This document shows, piece after piece, positions 18,615-28,698 of a stretch of 32,404 nt of DNA (its first letter is position 1; each line of letters starts with the position of its first letter). A model generated the notes under the pieces. The model made no database searches and was not told where the DNA came from. It saw only the letters and a program-made list of their open reading frames with translations. The stretch covers positions 1 through 32,404 of the forward strand of contig JAISHE010000071.1 in assembly GCA_031262745.1 (NCBI GenBank), in the 5' to 3' direction. The position numbers and the translations under genes were made by a program. Origin of the DNA: Culturomica sp. (GTDB lineage Bacteria; Bacteroidota; Bacteroidia; Bacteroidales; Marinifilaceae).

Positions 18615-19043
18615 ATGTTACAACCAAAAAGGACTAAGTATAGAAGATCCCAGAAGGGAAGAATGAAAGGCAATGCTCAGAGAGGCAATCAATTGGCTTT
18701 CGGTTCTTTTGGGATTAAGGCACTTGAATCCATGTGGATTGAAGGACGCCAGATTGAAGCTGCCCGTATTGCGGTAACGAGGTACATGCAAAGACAAGGA
18801 CAGATATGGATCCGTATATTTCCTGATAAGCCTATAACCAAAAAACCTGCGGAAGTACGTATGGGTAAAGGTAAAGGTTCACCGGAAGGATTCGTGGCAC
18901 CGGTAACACCGGGACGTATACTTTTTGAAGCAGACGGAGTGCCTTATGCAGTTGCAAAAGAGGCATTGCGTTTAGCAGCACAAAAGTTGCCCATTACTAC
19001 AAAGTTTGTGGTTAGACGTGATTATGATTATTCTGCCGAATAA
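18615..19043 (+). CDS. rplP: Ribosomal protein L16
   Basis: 50S protein that contacts A-site tRNA and is a late assembly factor. The 142 residues start [24 protein letters not shown] and contain the arginine site [19 protein letters not shown], plus [23 protein letters not shown]. It lies 6 bases after rpsC. Confidence 0.99.
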   Translation: MLQPKRTKYRRSQKGRMKGNAQRGNQLAFGSFGIKALESMWIEGRQIEAARIAVTRYMQRQGQIWIRIFPDKPITKKPAEVRMGKGKGSPEGFVAPVTPGRILFEADGVPYAVAKEALRLAAQKLPITTKFVVRRDYDYSAE

Positions 19044-19080
19044 TCAAGTATTGATTGTGAAACCGATTAATTGAAGAAAG

Positions 19081-19281
19081 ATGAAAAATTCGGAAGTCAA
19101 AGAAATGACCACAGAGGATCTTAAAGAAAGAGTGGATACGGAAAAGAACGCTCTGACTAAGATGAAGATGAATCATGTTGTAACTCCTTTGGAAAATACT
19201 ATGTTAATTCGCGGTAAAAGAAGGGATATTGCACGCATGATGACGGAATTACGCCGTAGAGAATTAACCGTAAATAATTAA
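19081..19281 (+). CDS. rpmC: Ribosomal protein L29
   Basis: Small 50S protein beside L23 at the tunnel exit. The 66 residues form two long helices, with the family ending [21 protein letters not shown]. rpsQ follows five bases later. Confidence 0.98.
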   Translation: MKNSEVKEMTTEDLKERVDTEKNALTKMKMNHVVTPLENTMLIRGKRRDIARMMTELRRRELTVNN

Positions 19282-19286
19282 AAGTA

Positions 19287-19544
19287 ATGGAAGCAAGAAA
19301 TCTTAGAAAAGAACGTATAGGTCTTGTTACAAGTAATAAAATGGACAAATCCATAACGGTTTCTGTTCATTTTAAAGAAAAACATCCGATTTACGGTAAG
19401 TTTGTAAATAAGACCAAGAAATTCACCGCTCATGATGAAAAGAATGAGTGTAATATTGGTGATAAAGTGAGAATTATGGAAACCCGTCCTTTGAGTAAAA
19501 TGAAGAGATGGAGGTTAGTTGAAATCATTGAAAGAGTTAAGTAA
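19287..19544 (+). CDS. rpsQ: Ribosomal protein S17
   Basis: Primary 16S rRNA-binding OB-fold protein of the 30S body. The 85 residues include [42 protein letters not shown] and [17 protein letters not shown]. rplN follows two bases later. Confidence 0.99.
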   Translation: MEARNLRKERIGLVTSNKMDKSITVSVHFKEKHPIYGKFVNKTKKFTAHDEKNECNIGDKVRIMETRPLSKMKRWRLVEIIERVK

Positions 19545-19546
19545 CT

Positions 19547-19912
19547 ATGATACAGCAGGAAAGTAGATTAACAGTGGCAGACAACAGCGGAGCCAAAGAA
19601 GTATTGGTCATCCGTGTGTTGGGCGGAACTCGCAAGAGATATGCCCGTGTAGGTGACAAAATAGTTGTTACCGTGAAAAATGCTTTGCCGGGTGGCGACC
19701 TTAAAAAAGGTACTGTTACCAAAGCAGTGGTGGTACGCACGAAAAAAGAATACAAGCGTTCCGACGGTTCCTATATTCGTTTTGACGATAATGCTTGCGT
19801 TTTATTAAACGCCGCAGGAGAAATGAGGGGAACACGTATTTTCGGACCTGTTGCTCGTGAAGTTCGTGAAGGCTATACGAAAATAGTTTCCTTAGCTCCT
19901 GAAGTACTTTAA
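19547..19912 (+). CDS. rplN: Ribosomal protein L14
   Basis: 50S protein at the subunit interface and target of the silencing factor RsfS. The 121 residues start [27 protein letters not shown] and contain [26 protein letters not shown] and [14 protein letters not shown]. It opens the spc-type block. Confidence 0.99.
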   Translation: MIQQESRLTVADNSGAKEVLVIRVLGGTRKRYARVGDKIVVTVKNALPGGDLKKGTVTKAVVVRTKKEYKRSDGSYIRFDDNACVLLNAAGEMRGTRIFGPVAREVREGYTKIVSLAPEVL

Positions 19913-19934
19913 TTTCGCTAAAAGATTTATAGAG

Positions 19935-20258
19935 ATGAGTATAAAATTGCATATTAAAAAAGGTGATCTGGTTTATGTTAATACCGGAGTTGACAAGGGC
20001 AAACAGGGAAAAATTCTTGAAGTAATTCCCGCTAAACAAAGAGCAATTGTTGAAGGTGTTAACTTTATCAGTAAGCACACTAAGCCGAATTCAGCTAATC
20101 CGCAAGGCGGAATTATCAGGAAAGAGGCACCGATTCATATTTCAAATCTTAACGTTGTTGACCCGTCGACAGGTAAGCCTACCCGTGTTGGAAGGAAATT
20201 AGATGAGAACGGTAAGCGCGTTAGGTATTCAAAGAGATCGGGAGAAATTATAAAATAA
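19935..20258 (+). CDS. rplX: Ribosomal protein L24
   Basis: Initiator of 50S assembly with a KOW motif ([23 protein letters not shown]). The 107 residues also contain [22 protein letters not shown]. It is followed by a long 94-base gap that holds a second consensus promoter. Confidence 0.99.
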   Translation: MSIKLHIKKGDLVYVNTGVDKGKQGKILEVIPAKQRAIVEGVNFISKHTKPNSANPQGGIIRKEAPIHISNLNVVDPSTGKPTRVGRKLDENGKRVRYSKRSGEIIK

Positions 20259-20259
20259 T

Positions 20260-20290
20260 TTTGATTATTGATTTTAGATTTATATTTTTG
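20260..20290 (+). promoter_or_regulatory. Internal consensus promoter ahead of rplE
   Basis: TTTG (20260-20263), a 19-base spacer and TATTTTTG (20283-20290) match the Bacteroidota -33/-7 consensus as well as the rpsL promoter does. It begins two bases after the rplX stop and predicts a leader of about 55 bases before rplE. It could raise or separately tune the distal half of the super-operon. Confidence 0.65.
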
Positions 20291-20352
20291 CAACTCATTT
20301 GCGAATAGGTTGCATAGCGATCTAAAGTTGTAATTTAATAAAGTAAAAATAA
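20289..20352 (+). other. rplX-rplE spacer, possible S8-type operator region
   Basis: The stretch contains the stem TGCAAC (20289-20294) with GTTGCA (20309-20314) around a loop and then AT-rich sequence up to the rplE ATG. In E. coli the S8 repressor binds the spc mRNA at the start of rplE, so this is the expected place. The stem overlaps the promoter edge and the match is by position only. Confidence 0.25.
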
Positions 20353-20901
20353 ATGAATTACGTACCAAATTTAAAAAAGAAGTATAACGATGAGATTGTA
20401 CCGGCTTTGATGAAAGAGTTCGGATACAAATCGATTATGCAGGTCCCCAGATTGGAGAAGATAGTAATCAATCAGGGTATAGGTGCTTCAATTCAGGATA
20501 AGAAAGTTCTTGAATTTTCTCAGAATGAAATAGCAACTATCACAGGACAGAAACCGGTAACAACCAAATCCACGAAAGACGTTTCCAATTTCAAATTACG
20601 TAAAGGAATGCCAATCGGGGTTAGAGTTACATTGCGTAGGGAACACATGTATGAATTTTTGGAAAGGCTGATAGGTTCGGCTTTACCTCGTATTCGTGAT
20701 TTCCGTGGTATTAGCAGTAAATTAGATGGAAGAGGTAATTATACATTAGGTATAGAAGAGCAGTTGATTTTTCCTGAAATAGTGCTTGATAATGTACACA
20801 AGATTTCAGGAATGAATGTAACGTTTGTAACTTCGGCAAATACCGACGAAGAAGGTTTTGCTCTTCTCAGAGAATTCGGATTACCGTTTAAAAAGAACTA
20901 A
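20353..20901 (+). CDS. rplE: Ribosomal protein L5
   Basis: Carries 5S rRNA into the 50S central protuberance. The 182 residues contain [38 protein letters not shown] and [14 protein letters not shown]. Start [11 protein letters not shown] fits the family. It is the first gene after the internal promoter. Confidence 0.99.
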   Translation: MNYVPNLKKKYNDEIVPALMKEFGYKSIMQVPRLEKIVINQGIGASIQDKKVLEFSQNEIATITGQKPVTTKSTKDVSNFKLRKGMPIGVRVTLRREHMYEFLERLIGSALPRIRDFRGISSKLDGRGNYTLGIEEQLIFPEIVLDNVHKISGMNVTFVTSANTDEEGFALLREFGLPFKKN

Positions 20902-20912
20902 AACAAAAAGAA

Positions 20913-21182
20913 ATGGCAAAAGAATCAATGAAAGCTCGTGAAATGAGGCGTGCAAAATTGGTAGAAAAGTATGCAGCAAAACGAGCAAAATTAAAGGCAG
21001 AAGGGGACTATGTGGGTCTCAGTCTATTGCCTAAGAACTCAAATCCTATCCGTTTGCACAATCGTTGCAAACTGACCGGTAGACCGAGAGGTTACATCAG
21101 ACAATTTGGTATCAGCAGGATTCAGTTCCGCGAAATGGCATCTGCCGGCTTGATACCCGGAGTTAAGAAAGCTAGTTGGTAA
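20913..21182 (+). CDS. rpsN: Ribosomal protein S14, zinc-free long form
   Basis: 30S head protein near the A site. The 89 residues end [40 protein letters not shown]. There is only one cysteine and no CxxC pairs, so this is the C-minus form that does not bind zinc. Spacing of 11 bases to rplE. Confidence 0.99.
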   Translation: MAKESMKAREMRRAKLVEKYAAKRAKLKAEGDYVGLSLLPKNSNPIRLHNRCKLTGRPRGYIRQFGISRIQFREMASAGLIPGVKKASW

Positions 21183-21201
21183 ACCTTTAAAAATTAAGAA
21201 A

Positions 21202-21597
21202 ATGACAGATCCAATAGCAGATTATTTGACACGTGTAAGAAACGCTGTAAAAGCAGGTCATAAGGTTGTTGAAATACCGGGTTCAAATTTGAAGAAAGAG
21301 ATGACCAAAATCCTTAAAGAAAAGGGTTATATTTTGAACTATAAGTTCGAAGAAGACGGTCCTAAGACAAATATAAAGATAGCACTTAAATATAATCCCG
21401 AAACGAGAGTTCCGGCGATTAGAGCTTTGGTGCGTATTTCCAAACCGGGTTTGAGACGTTATACGGATGTTGAAAACATGCCGAGAGTTTTGAATGGTTT
21501 GGGTATTGCTATAATTTCCACCTCACTGGGAGTGATGACCGATAAAGAGGCTCGCCAGAAGAATGTTGGTGGTGAAGTATTGTGTTATGTATATTAA
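21202..21597 (+). CDS. rpsH: Ribosomal protein S8
   Basis: Central-domain 30S assembly protein; in E. coli it represses the spc operon. The 131 residues start [15 protein letters not shown] and end [31 protein letters not shown], with the conserved STSxGVMT loop. Confidence 0.99.
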   Translation: MTDPIADYLTRVRNAVKAGHKVVEIPGSNLKKEMTKILKEKGYILNYKFEEDGPKTNIKIALKYNPETRVPAIRALVRISKPGLRRYTDVENMPRVLNGLGIAIISTSLGVMTDKEARQKNVGGEVLCYVY

Positions 21598-21614
21598 TTT
21601 TAAAGTGTAGAAGA

Positions 21615-22169
21615 ATGTCACGAGTAGGAAAATTACCGATTAATATACCTCAGGGAGTTACAATAACAGTAAGTCAGGACAACACCGTAACGGTTAAAGG
21701 TCCTAAGGGTGAACTTTCGCAGAAAGTTAGTGAGGTACTCACTGTTAAGGTGGAAGATAAGACGGTTCAATTGGAACGTCATACTGAAGAAAAGCCTCAC
21801 AAGGCTATGCATGGTTTGTATCGTGCTTTGATAAATAACATGGTTGTTGGTGTTTCGGAAGGTTACACTATTAAACAGGAATTGGTTGGTGTTGGTTACA
21901 GAGCAAGTGCGGAAGGTCAGGTTTTGGAATTGGGATTGGGTTATTCCCACTCAATTTTCTTTGAATTGCCGGCGGAAGTGAAAGTTTCGGCTGTAACTGA
22001 GAAACGCTCTAATCCTATTATAACTTTACAAAGTTGTGATAAACAATTAATAGGTCAGGTGGCTGCAAAGATTCGTTCATTCCGTGCACCGGAGCCTTAC
22101 AAAGGTAAAGGTATTCGTTTTGTCGGAGAACAGGTGCGTCGCAAGGCAGGTAAATCAGCCAAAGTTTAA
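21615..22169 (+). CDS. rplF: Ribosomal protein L6
   Basis: 50S protein near the factor-binding site. I start it at ATG 21615 (MSRVGKLPINIPQGV), giving 184 residues; the frame is open further up to 21582 but overlaps rpsH and is not L6-like. The C-terminal signature EPYKGKGIRFVGEQVRRKAGKSAKV is complete. Confidence 0.99.
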   Translation: MSRVGKLPINIPQGVTITVSQDNTVTVKGPKGELSQKVSEVLTVKVEDKTVQLERHTEEKPHKAMHGLYRALINNMVVGVSEGYTIKQELVGVGYRASAEGQVLELGLGYSHSIFFELPAEVKVSAVTEKRSNPIITLQSCDKQLIGQVAAKIRSFRAPEPYKGKGIRFVGEQVRRKAGKSAKV

Positions 22170-22190
22170 TCCTTAAAGTAAGTAGAAGTT

Positions 22191-22547
22191 ATGGCTTTAA
22201 CGAAAGAAGAAAGAAGATTAAGAATAAAGAGGAGAGTACGTAAGATTATCTCCGGAACGGCTGAAAGACCTCGCATGAGCGTATTCCGTTCAAATAGACA
22301 GATTTCGGTTCAATTAATTGATGATGGAACAGGTAAAACACTTGTTGCGATGTCATCTTTAGATAAGGAAATTTCCGAAAAGAAAGGTACGAAAACAGAA
22401 CAAGCAGTTTATGTCGGTACGGCAGTAGCTGAAAAGGCTAAATCATTCGGCATTGTTAATGTGGTTTTCGATAGAAATGGTTATTTATATCACGGCAGGG
22501 TGAAAGCATTAGCAGATGCAGCCCGTAACGGAGGTCTCAAATTTTAA
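22191..22547 (+). CDS. rplR: Ribosomal protein L18
   Basis: Binds 5S rRNA together with L5. The 118 residues contain [32 protein letters not shown] and [28 protein letters not shown], the typical end. Confidence 0.99.
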   Translation: MALTKEERRLRIKRRVRKIISGTAERPRMSVFRSNRQISVQLIDDGTGKTLVAMSSLDKEISEKKGTKTEQAVYVGTAVAEKAKSFGIVNVVFDRNGYLYHGRVKALADAARNGGLKF

Positions 22548-22558
22548 AAGTTAGCGTA

Positions 22559-23065
22559 ATGGAAGAAAAAGTTATTAATACTGACTTGGAATTAAAAGAC
22601 AGATTGGTGGCAATCAATCGTGTGACCAAGGTTACCAAAGGTGGTAGAACGTTTAGTTTTGCTGCTATTGTAGTGGTAGGAGATGAAAAAGGCATTGTGG
22701 GTTGGGGTTTAGGCAAAGCCAATGAAGTAACCACAGCTATTGCGAAGGGAGTGGAGGCAGCTAAAAAGAATCTGATAAAAGTGCCTGTTTGGAAGGGAAC
22801 AATTCCTCATGAACAATTGGCAAGTTATGGCGGTTCTACTGTTTTCATGAAGCCTGCTTCGTCAGGTACGGGTTTAGTGGCAGGTGGTGCTATGCGTGCT
22901 GTTTTGGAAAGTGCGGGAGTTCGTGATGTTTTGGCAAAATGTAAGGGTTCTTCAAATCCTCATAATTTGGTGAAGGCAACTATTGCCGCATTAAAGGCAA
23001 TGCGTTCTCCTTTGATTGTTGCGCAACATAGAGGAGTTAGTCTTGACAAAGTGTTTAACGGTTAA
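22559..23065 (+). CDS. rpsE: Ribosomal protein S5
   Basis: 30S accuracy protein, site of spectinomycin-resistance changes. The 168 residues include the N-terminal dsRNA-binding fold ([30 protein letters not shown]) and [35 protein letters not shown]. It is 11 bases after rplR. Confidence 0.99.
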   Translation: MEEKVINTDLELKDRLVAINRVTKVTKGGRTFSFAAIVVVGDEKGIVGWGLGKANEVTTAIAKGVEAAKKNLIKVPVWKGTIPHEQLASYGGSTVFMKPASSGTGLVAGGAMRAVLESAGVRDVLAKCKGSSNPHNLVKATIAALKAMRSPLIVAQHRGVSLDKVFNG

Positions 23066-23076
23066 TTTTGACAAAA

Positions 23077-23259
23077 ATGGAAAAAGTAAAAGTTACATTG
23101 GTTAGAAGTAAAATCGGCAGCACAAAACGTCAAATAGGTACATTAACGGCTCTTGGTTTGAATAAAACGAATAGCAGTGCTGTGCATGAGGTTACACCGC
23201 AAATTCAAGGAATGATTAACAAGGTTGGTCATCTTTTGAAAACGGAAGAAGTAAAATGA
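23077..23259 (+). CDS. rpmD: Ribosomal protein L30
   Basis: Small 50S protein absent from some bacteria. I use ATG 23077 (MEKVKVTLVRSKIGSTKRQ), giving 60 residues, the family size; a TTG at 23068 in the same frame would add three. The end HEVTPQIQGMINKVGHLLKTEEV is typical. Confidence 0.97.
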   Translation: MEKVKVTLVRSKIGSTKRQIGTLTALGLNKTNSSAVHEVTPQIQGMINKVGHLLKTEEVK

Positions 23260-23288
23260 TTGTAGAATTGTTTAATAAGTAATATAAG

Positions 23289-23735
23289 ATGGAATTAAAC
23301 AACTTAAAACCTGCAGTCGGTTCGACGCATAAAAAAAGAAGGCTCGGACGCGGACAAGGTTCTGGAAAAGGTGGAACCTCAACAAGAGGTCTTAAAGGTG
23401 CAAAATCAAGGTCGGGTTATAAGAGTAAGATCGGCTTTGAAGGTGGTCAGATGCCTCTTCAAAGAAGGGTGCCTAAGTTTGGCTTTAAGAATATCAACAG
23501 AGTTGAATACAAAGCTGTTAATATTTCAACACTACAGCAATTAGCAGAGAAAGATAATTTAACTGTAATTGACAGAGATGTTTTGATTGCAGCCGGTTGG
23601 TTGTCTAAAAATTCTTTACTAAAAGTATTAGGTAAAGGCGAATTAAAAGCCAAACTGGAAGTGAAAGCTGATGCTTTCTCGAAAAAAGCGATTGAAGCGA
23701 TTGAAGCAGTAGGAGGGTCGGCAACTATTTTGTAA
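23289..23735 (+). CDS. rplO: Ribosomal protein L15
   Basis: Late 50S assembly protein. The 148 residues start MELNNLKPAVGSTHKKRRLGRGQGSGKGGTSTRG (in split form) with the Gly/Lys-rich tail that threads into rRNA, and contain GFEGGQMPLQRRVPKFGF. secY follows after 12 bases. Confidence 0.99.
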   Translation: MELNNLKPAVGSTHKKRRLGRGQGSGKGGTSTRGLKGAKSRSGYKSKIGFEGGQMPLQRRVPKFGFKNINRVEYKAVNISTLQQLAEKDNLTVIDRDVLIAAGWLSKNSLLKVLGKGELKAKLEVKADAFSKKAIEAIEAVGGSATIL

Positions 23736-23747
23736 ATCCCTAAGTAT

Positions 23748-25088
23748 ATGAAGTTAATAGATACATTAAAGAACATTTGGAGGATAGAAGAACTTAGAAC
23801 CAGAATATTGATTACTCTGGGCTTAGTTGCAGTATATCGTCTGGGAGCTGAGATTGTGCTTCCCGGTATTAATCCGGAAGCACTTGGAGCGTTGAAAGAG
23901 CAGGCTTCTTCGGGAGTACTCGGATTGCTGGATATGTTCTCGGGCGGAGCTTTTTCAAATGCTTCGGTATTTGCTTTGGGGATTATGCCTTATATTTCGG
24001 CATCCATTGTTGTTCAATTATTCGGTATAGCTGTGCCTTATTTCCAGAGATTACAGAAAGAAGGTGAAAGCGGAAGACGCAAGATCAATATGTTTACACG
24101 TTATTTGACGGTTATAATTTTGGTTGTACAGGGTTCTGCTTATCTGACTAATCTTCATGCGCAGATTCCCGACTGGGGTTTTGTTACAGCGGGAGTTATG
24201 TTTACTCTGCCGTCAATTATAATTCTTGCAGCCGGTTCAATGTTTGTGTTGTGGCTTGGTGAAAAGATTACCGATAAAGGTATTGGTAATGGTGTTTCCA
24301 TAATTATTATGGTTGGTATAATCGACCGTTTACCGTTCTCTTTTGTTGCTGAGGCAACTTCAAGAGTATCGGAACAGGGTGGAGGTTTATTTACTTTCCT
24401 TGTGGAATTGATTGTACTTTTCTTCATTTTCTGCGGTTCAATTATGTTGGTTCAGGGAACGAGAAAGGTGCCTGTACAGTATGCAAAGCGTATTGTAGGT
24501 AATAAACAATATGGGGGTGTGCGTCAGTATATACCTTTAAAGATTAATGCTGCCGGTGTTATGCCTATCATTTTTGCTCAGGCAATAATGCTGTTACCTA
24601 TATCATTTATTAATTTCTCGAACTCCGAGTCATTATCCGGATTTGCAGCAGCATTTTCTAATTTCACGGGCTTTTGGTATAACTTTACATTCTTCGTTTT
24701 AATAGTTGCATTTACGTATTTTTATACTGCAATTACGATAAATCCGATGCAAATGGCAGACGATATGAAGAAGAACGGAGGTTTTATACCGGGAGTTAAA
24801 CCGGGTAAGAAGACGTTGGAATTTTTGGATACGGTTATGTCCAGAATAACATTACCGGGTTCTATATTCCTTGGAATTGTAGCTATTTTACCTGCATTTG
24901 CAACGATAGCGGGAGTAAATAATCAGTTCGCACAGTTTTATGGCGGTACGTCATTGTTGATTTTGGTGGGTGTGGTTTTGGATACATTGCAACAAGTAGA
25001 GTCTCATCTTCTGATGCGTCATTATGACGGTTTGATGAAGACGGGAAGAATAAAAGGCAAAACACCGGGCGGACCGGCAATATATTAA
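23748..25088 (+). CDS. secY: Protein translocase subunit SecY
   Basis: Channel-forming subunit of the Sec translocon in the inner membrane. The 446 residues have about ten hydrophobic segments. Visible landmarks are the plug region (SGGAFSNASVFALGIMPYISASI), the early cytoplasmic loop RLQKEGESGRRKIN, and the C5 loop MADDMKKNGGFIPGVKPGKKT that contacts SecA and the ribosome. It abuts map with no gap. Its partner SecG is encoded about 16 kb away on the other strand. Confidence 0.99.
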   Translation: MKLIDTLKNIWRIEELRTRILITLGLVAVYRLGAEIVLPGINPEALGALKEQASSGVLGLLDMFSGGAFSNASVFALGIMPYISASIVVQLFGIAVPYFQRLQKEGESGRRKINMFTRYLTVIILVVQGSAYLTNLHAQIPDWGFVTAGVMFTLPSIIILAAGSMFVLWLGEKITDKGIGNGVSIIIMVGIIDRLPFSFVAEATSRVSEQGGGLFTFLVELIVLFFIFCGSIMLVQGTRKVPVQYAKRIVGNKQYGGVRQYIPLKINAAGVMPIIFAQAIMLLPISFINFSNSESLSGFAAAFSNFTGFWYNFTFFVLIVAFTYFYTAITINPMQMADDMKKNGGFIPGVKPGKKTLEFLDTVMSRITLPGSIFLGIVAILPAFATIAGVNNQFAQFYGGTSLLILVGVVLDTLQQVESHLLMRHYDGLMKTGRIKGKTPGGPAIY

Positions 25089-25868
25089 ATGATTGTATTA
25101 AAGACTAAAGAGGAAATAGAACTACTGAGAGAAAGTAATCAATTAGTAGGTAAAACCTTGGGTGAATTATCTAAGTATATTCGTCCGGGGATTTCCACTT
25201 TACAGCTTGATAAAATAGCAGAGGAGTTTATCCGTTCTAATGATGCGGTTCCGGGTTTTCTCAATTATAACGGTTTTCCTAATACGCTTTGTATTTCTTT
25301 GAATGACAAAGTGGTGCACGGGATACCTTCCGGTAGGGAGATTTTGAGGGATGGAGACGTTGTTTCTGTTGACTGTGGCACAGTAAAAAACGGTTTTTAT
25401 GGTGATAGTGCTTACACTTTCACAGTTGGTGAGGTTAGTGATGAAGTGATGAAATTGTTGGTTACTACGAAGACTTCTCTTTACAAAGGGATAGAAAAGG
25501 CTTTGGAAGGTTACAGAGTCGGCGACATAGGTAACACTATACAACAATATTGTGAAGCGAGGGGTTATACGGTTGTCAGGGAGTTGGTAGGTCATGGTGT
25601 CGGTCGTAAGATGCACGAAGATCCGCAGGTTCCGAACTATGGCAAAAGAGGTCAGGGACCAATGTTGAGAGAGGGAATGGTTATAGCGATTGAACCGATG
25701 ATAAATATGGGTAAGCGTAATGTTTATCAGGAGAATGACGGTTGGACTGTACGCACGAGAGACGGTAAACCGTCGGCACATTTTGAGCACACGGTTGCCA
25801 TAGGTAAAAACAAGGCAGATATTTTATCAACCTTTGATTATATTGACGAGAGATTTAACTATAATTGA
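25089..25868 (+). CDS. map: Methionine aminopeptidase type I
   Basis: Removes the first methionine from new proteins; a two-metal hydrolase. All five metal ligands are visible in the 259 residues: Asp95 and Asp106 ([19 protein letters not shown]), His169 ([13 protein letters not shown]), Glu202 (IAIEPM) and Glu233 (HFEHTVAI). No N-terminal extension. The start directly follows the secY stop, so translation is probably coupled. Confidence 0.99.
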   Translation: MIVLKTKEEIELLRESNQLVGKTLGELSKYIRPGISTLQLDKIAEEFIRSNDAVPGFLNYNGFPNTLCISLNDKVVHGIPSGREILRDGDVVSVDCGTVKNGFYGDSAYTFTVGEVSDEVMKLLVTTKTSLYKGIEKALEGYRVGDIGNTIQQYCEARGYTVVRELVGHGVGRKMHEDPQVPNYGKRGQGPMLREGMVIAIEPMINMGKRNVYQENDGWTVRTRDGKPSAHFEHTVAIGKNKADILSTFDYIDERFNYN

Positions 25869-25872
25869 TTAT

Positions 25873-26094
25873 ATGGCAAAACAGCCTTCAATAGAGCAAG
25901 ACGGAGTAATTAAGGAATCATTATCAAATGCGATGTTTCGAGTGGAACTTGAAAATGGGCATATTATCACGGCTCATATTTCCGGTAAAATGAGAATGCA
26001 CTATATAAAGATACTTCCGGGCGATAGGGTTAAGGTGGATATGTCCCCCTATGATTTGACAAAGGGAAGGATTACGTTTCGTTATAAGAATTAA
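25873..26094 (+). CDS. infA: Translation initiation factor IF-1
   Basis: Binds the 30S A site during initiation. I choose ATG 25873 ([17 protein letters not shown]), giving 73 residues, the family size. The frame is open upstream inside map but the extra part is not IF-1-like. The OB-fold carries [36 protein letters not shown]. Confidence 0.98.
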   Translation: MAKQPSIEQDGVIKESLSNAMFRVELENGHIITAHISGKMRMHYIKILPGDRVKVDMSPYDLTKGRITFRYKN

Positions 26095-26120
26095 TAAATT
26101 AACATTAAATATAAGTAACC

Positions 26121-26237
26121 ATGAAAGTTAGAGCATCTATCAAGAAGCGTAGTGCTGATTGTAAGATTGTAAGAAGAAAAGGACGTTTATACGTCATTTG
26201 TAAAAAGACCCCTAAGTTTAAACAACGTCAAGGGTAA
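26121..26237 (+). CDS. rpmJ: Ribosomal protein L36
   Basis: Smallest 50S protein, 38 residues, reading [17 protein letters not shown] and ending PKFKQRQG. In zinc-binding L36 four ligands occur (Cys11, Cys14, Cys27, His near 33). Here Cys14 and Cys27 remain, position 11 is Ser and the His is gone, so a standard zinc site cannot form. Position between infA and rpsM is as expected. Confidence 0.97.
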   Translation: MKVRASIKKRSADCKIVRRKGRLYVICKKTPKFKQRQG

Positions 26238-26268
26238 TTATTAATTAAAATCACATTAAAAAAGATTT

Positions 26269-26646
26269 ATGGCAAGAATCGTAGGTGTAGATTTACCCTC
26301 AGCAAAAAGAGGCGAAGTAGCCTTGACCTATATTTATGGTATAGGTAGAAGTAGTGCTCGTGCTATCCTGAGTGAAGCAGGCATCGATTATGACCTTAAG
26401 GTAAAAGACTGGAATGACGACCAACTCGCAGCTGTCCGTAAAATTATTAACACGGAGTATAAAGTTGAAGGAGAGTTGCGTTCAAGCGTTCAAATGAACA
26501 TCAAGCGATTGATGGACATCGGTTGTTACCGTGGTATCAGGCATCGTTTGGGGTTGCCTGTTAGAGGACAAAGTACGAAGAATAATGCTCGTACAAGGAA
26601 AGGTAAGAAGAAAACAGTTGCAAACAAGAAGAAAGCAACTAAATAA
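26269..26646 (+). CDS. rpsM: Ribosomal protein S13
   Basis: 30S head protein that bridges to the 50S and contacts P-site tRNA. The 125 residues include [19 protein letters not shown] and the end [25 protein letters not shown]. First of the alpha-operon type genes. Confidence 0.99.
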   Translation: MARIVGVDLPSAKRGEVALTYIYGIGRSSARAILSEAGIDYDLKVKDWNDDQLAAVRKIINTEYKVEGELRSSVQMNIKRLMDIGCYRGIRHRLGLPVRGQSTKNNARTRKGKKKTVANKKKATK

Positions 26647-26661
26647 TTGAATTAAAGAATT

Positions 26662-27051
26662 ATGGCAAAGAAGTCTACATCAAACAGGAAACGGTTAGTT
26701 AAAGTTGAAGCCGTTGGACAAGCACACGTACATTCTTCTTTCAATAACATTATTGTCTCCCTGACCAATGCTACCGGACAGGTAATTTCTTGGTCATCGG
26801 CAGGTAAGATGGGATTTAGAGGATCGAAAAAGAACACTCCTTATGCGGCACAGATGGCTGCTACGGATTGTGGCAAGGTTGCATTTGACCTTGGTATGAG
26901 GAAAGCAAAAGTATATGTTAAGGGACCGGGTAATGGTCGTGAATCGGCTATCAGGGCTATCAATGCTTGTGGTATAGAAGTAACGGAAATTGTTGATGTT
27001 ACTCCGCTTCCGCATAACGGATGCCGTCCTCCTAAACGTAGAAGAGTGTAA
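26662..27051 (+). CDS. rpsK: Ribosomal protein S11
   Basis: 30S platform protein near the E site. The 129 residues include [37 protein letters not shown] and the ending [18 protein letters not shown], which includes the NG pair that becomes isoaspartate in other bacteria. Confidence 0.99.
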   Translation: MAKKSTSNRKRLVKVEAVGQAHVHSSFNNIIVSLTNATGQVISWSSAGKMGFRGSKKNTPYAAQMAATDCGKVAFDLGMRKAKVYVKGPGNGRESAIRAINACGIEVTEIVDVTPLPHNGCRPPKRRRV

Positions 27052-27071
27052 TCATTAAAAATTAGAGAAAA

Positions 27072-27680
27072 ATGGCTAGATATACAGGACCTAAGTCTAA
27101 AATAGCAAGAAGATTCGGAGAGCCTATTTTCGGACCCGATAAGGCGTTGGATAAGAGGAATTATCCTTCCGGACAGCATGGTTTGGCTCGCCGCAGGAAA
27201 AAAGTTTCCGAATATGGCGTGCAATTGAGAGAAAAACAAAAAGCAAAATATACTTACGGTTTGTTGGAAAAACAATTCCGTAATTTGTTTGAGAAAGCAG
27301 AAGGCAAGAACGGTATCACCGGTGAAGTTTTGTTGCAAATGCTTGAATGTCGTTTAGATAATGTGGTTTATCGTTTGGGCATTGCACCCACTCGTGCAGC
27401 GGCTCGTCAGTTGGTGAGTCATCGCCACATCACTCTTAACGGCGGTGTTTGTAATATTCCTTCGGCAGCAGTGAGGAAAGGTGATGTTGTTGCCGTGCGT
27501 GAAAAATCCAAATCATTGGAAGTTGTTGACGAGTCGTTGAGAAGTAACAGCGTTAGCAAATATTCGTGGTTGGAATGGGATGCCGCCTCAAAGAGCGGTA
27601 AACTGTTGAATGTTCCGGAAAGAACAGATATTCCGGAAAACATTAAGGAACAGTTGATAGTTGAACTGTACTCCAAGTAA
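27072..27680 (+). CDS. rpsD: Ribosomal protein S4, zinc-free form
   Basis: Nucleates 30S assembly; in E. coli it represses the alpha operon. The 202 residues include [16 protein letters not shown], the S4 domain ([34 protein letters not shown]) and the end [12 protein letters not shown]. The N-terminus lacks the cysteine cluster of zinc-binding S4. Confidence 0.99.
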   Translation: MARYTGPKSKIARRFGEPIFGPDKALDKRNYPSGQHGLARRRKKVSEYGVQLREKQKAKYTYGLLEKQFRNLFEKAEGKNGITGEVLLQMLECRLDNVVYRLGIAPTRAAARQLVSHRHITLNGGVCNIPSAAVRKGDVVAVREKSKSLEVVDESLRSNSVSKYSWLEWDAASKSGKLLNVPERTDIPENIKEQLIVELYSK

Positions 27681-27699
27681 TAAGTAATATTTATATTTT

Positions 27700-28692
27700 A
27701 TGGCAATATTAGCTTTCCAAAGACCGGAAAAAGTGAGCATGCTGGAATCAACGCCTAAATTCGGCAAGTTTGAATTTAGACCGTTGGAACCCGGTTACGG
27801 CATCACAATAGGTAATCCTTTGCGCAGGATACTGCTATCTTCCTTAGAGGGATATGCGATTACCGGAATAAAGATCGAAGGGGTAGACCATGAGTTTGCA
27901 ACAATTTCAGGTGTAATCGAAGATGTTTCCGAAATCATCTTGAATCTGAAGCAAGTTCGGTTTAAGAGAAAAGTGGAAAACATTGAGAATGAAAAACTGA
28001 CTGTTATCATCTCAGGGCAGGAAACTTTTACTGCCGGTGATATCAATCGTTTTTTGTCAGGGTTTGAAGTATTGAATACCGACTTGTTGATATGTAATAT
28101 GGCAAAGACTGTGAATTTCCAAATGGAGATCACAATCCAGAAAGGTCGCGGATATGTTCCTTCTACGGAAAATATGCCGGCTGATGCTGAAATAGGTTTT
28201 ATTCCTATTGATGCCATTTTCACTCCGATTAAAAACGTAAAATATGAGGTGGAGAACTATCGTGTTGAAGGTAAGACCGACTATGAAAAATTGTTGTTGG
28301 AAATAGAGACCGACGGTTCAATCAATCCTAAGGATGCTTTGAAAGAGGCTGCAAGGATATTGATTTACCATTTCATGTTATTTGCTGAGGACAAAATAAT
28401 CTTGGAATTAGATGATTCTTATGAAAATGAAGAATTTGATGAAGAAGTTTTGCACATGCGTCAACTTCTCAAAACAAGATTGTTGGATATGGGACTTTCC
28501 GTGCGTGCTTTGAATTGTTTGAAAGCGGCAGAGATTGTAACTTTGGGTGAATTGGTGAAGTTAAACAAGAATGATTTGTTGAAATTCCGCAATTTCGGTA
28601 AGAAATCACTAACCGAGTTGGAACAATTGCTTGAGGATAATAATCTTGAATTCGGCATGGATATATCAAGGTATAAATTAGACAAGGAATAA
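27700..28692 (+). CDS. rpoA: RNA polymerase alpha subunit
   Basis: Dimerises to seed RNA polymerase assembly. The 330 residues have the N-terminal assembly domain ([21 protein letters not shown], then [13 protein letters not shown]-like block) and a C-terminal domain ([40 protein letters not shown]) that contacts upstream DNA and activators. It sits between rpsD and rplQ as usual. Confidence 0.99.
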   Translation: MAILAFQRPEKVSMLESTPKFGKFEFRPLEPGYGITIGNPLRRILLSSLEGYAITGIKIEGVDHEFATISGVIEDVSEIILNLKQVRFKRKVENIENEKLTVIISGQETFTAGDINRFLSGFEVLNTDLLICNMAKTVNFQMEITIQKGRGYVPSTENMPADAEIGFIPIDAIFTPIKNVKYEVENYRVEGKTDYEKLLLEIETDGSINPKDALKEAARILIYHFMLFAEDKIILELDDSYENEEFDEEVLHMRQLLKTRLLDMGLSVRALNCLKAAEIVTLGELVKLNKNDLLKFRNFGKKSLTELEQLLEDNNLEFGMDISRYKLDKE

Positions 28693-28698
28693 ATTAAG

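Noticed and set aside
21582-21614. Upstream extension of rplF
   Set aside because: Overlaps the rpsH end; MSRVGKLP at 21615 is the family start.
25200-25790. 196-codon - strand frame opposite map
   Set aside because: Antisense to all five metal ligands of a complete methionine aminopeptidase; composition is that of a mirror frame.
25834-25872. Upstream extension of infA
   Set aside because: Lies within map; IF-1 starts MAKQ at 25873.
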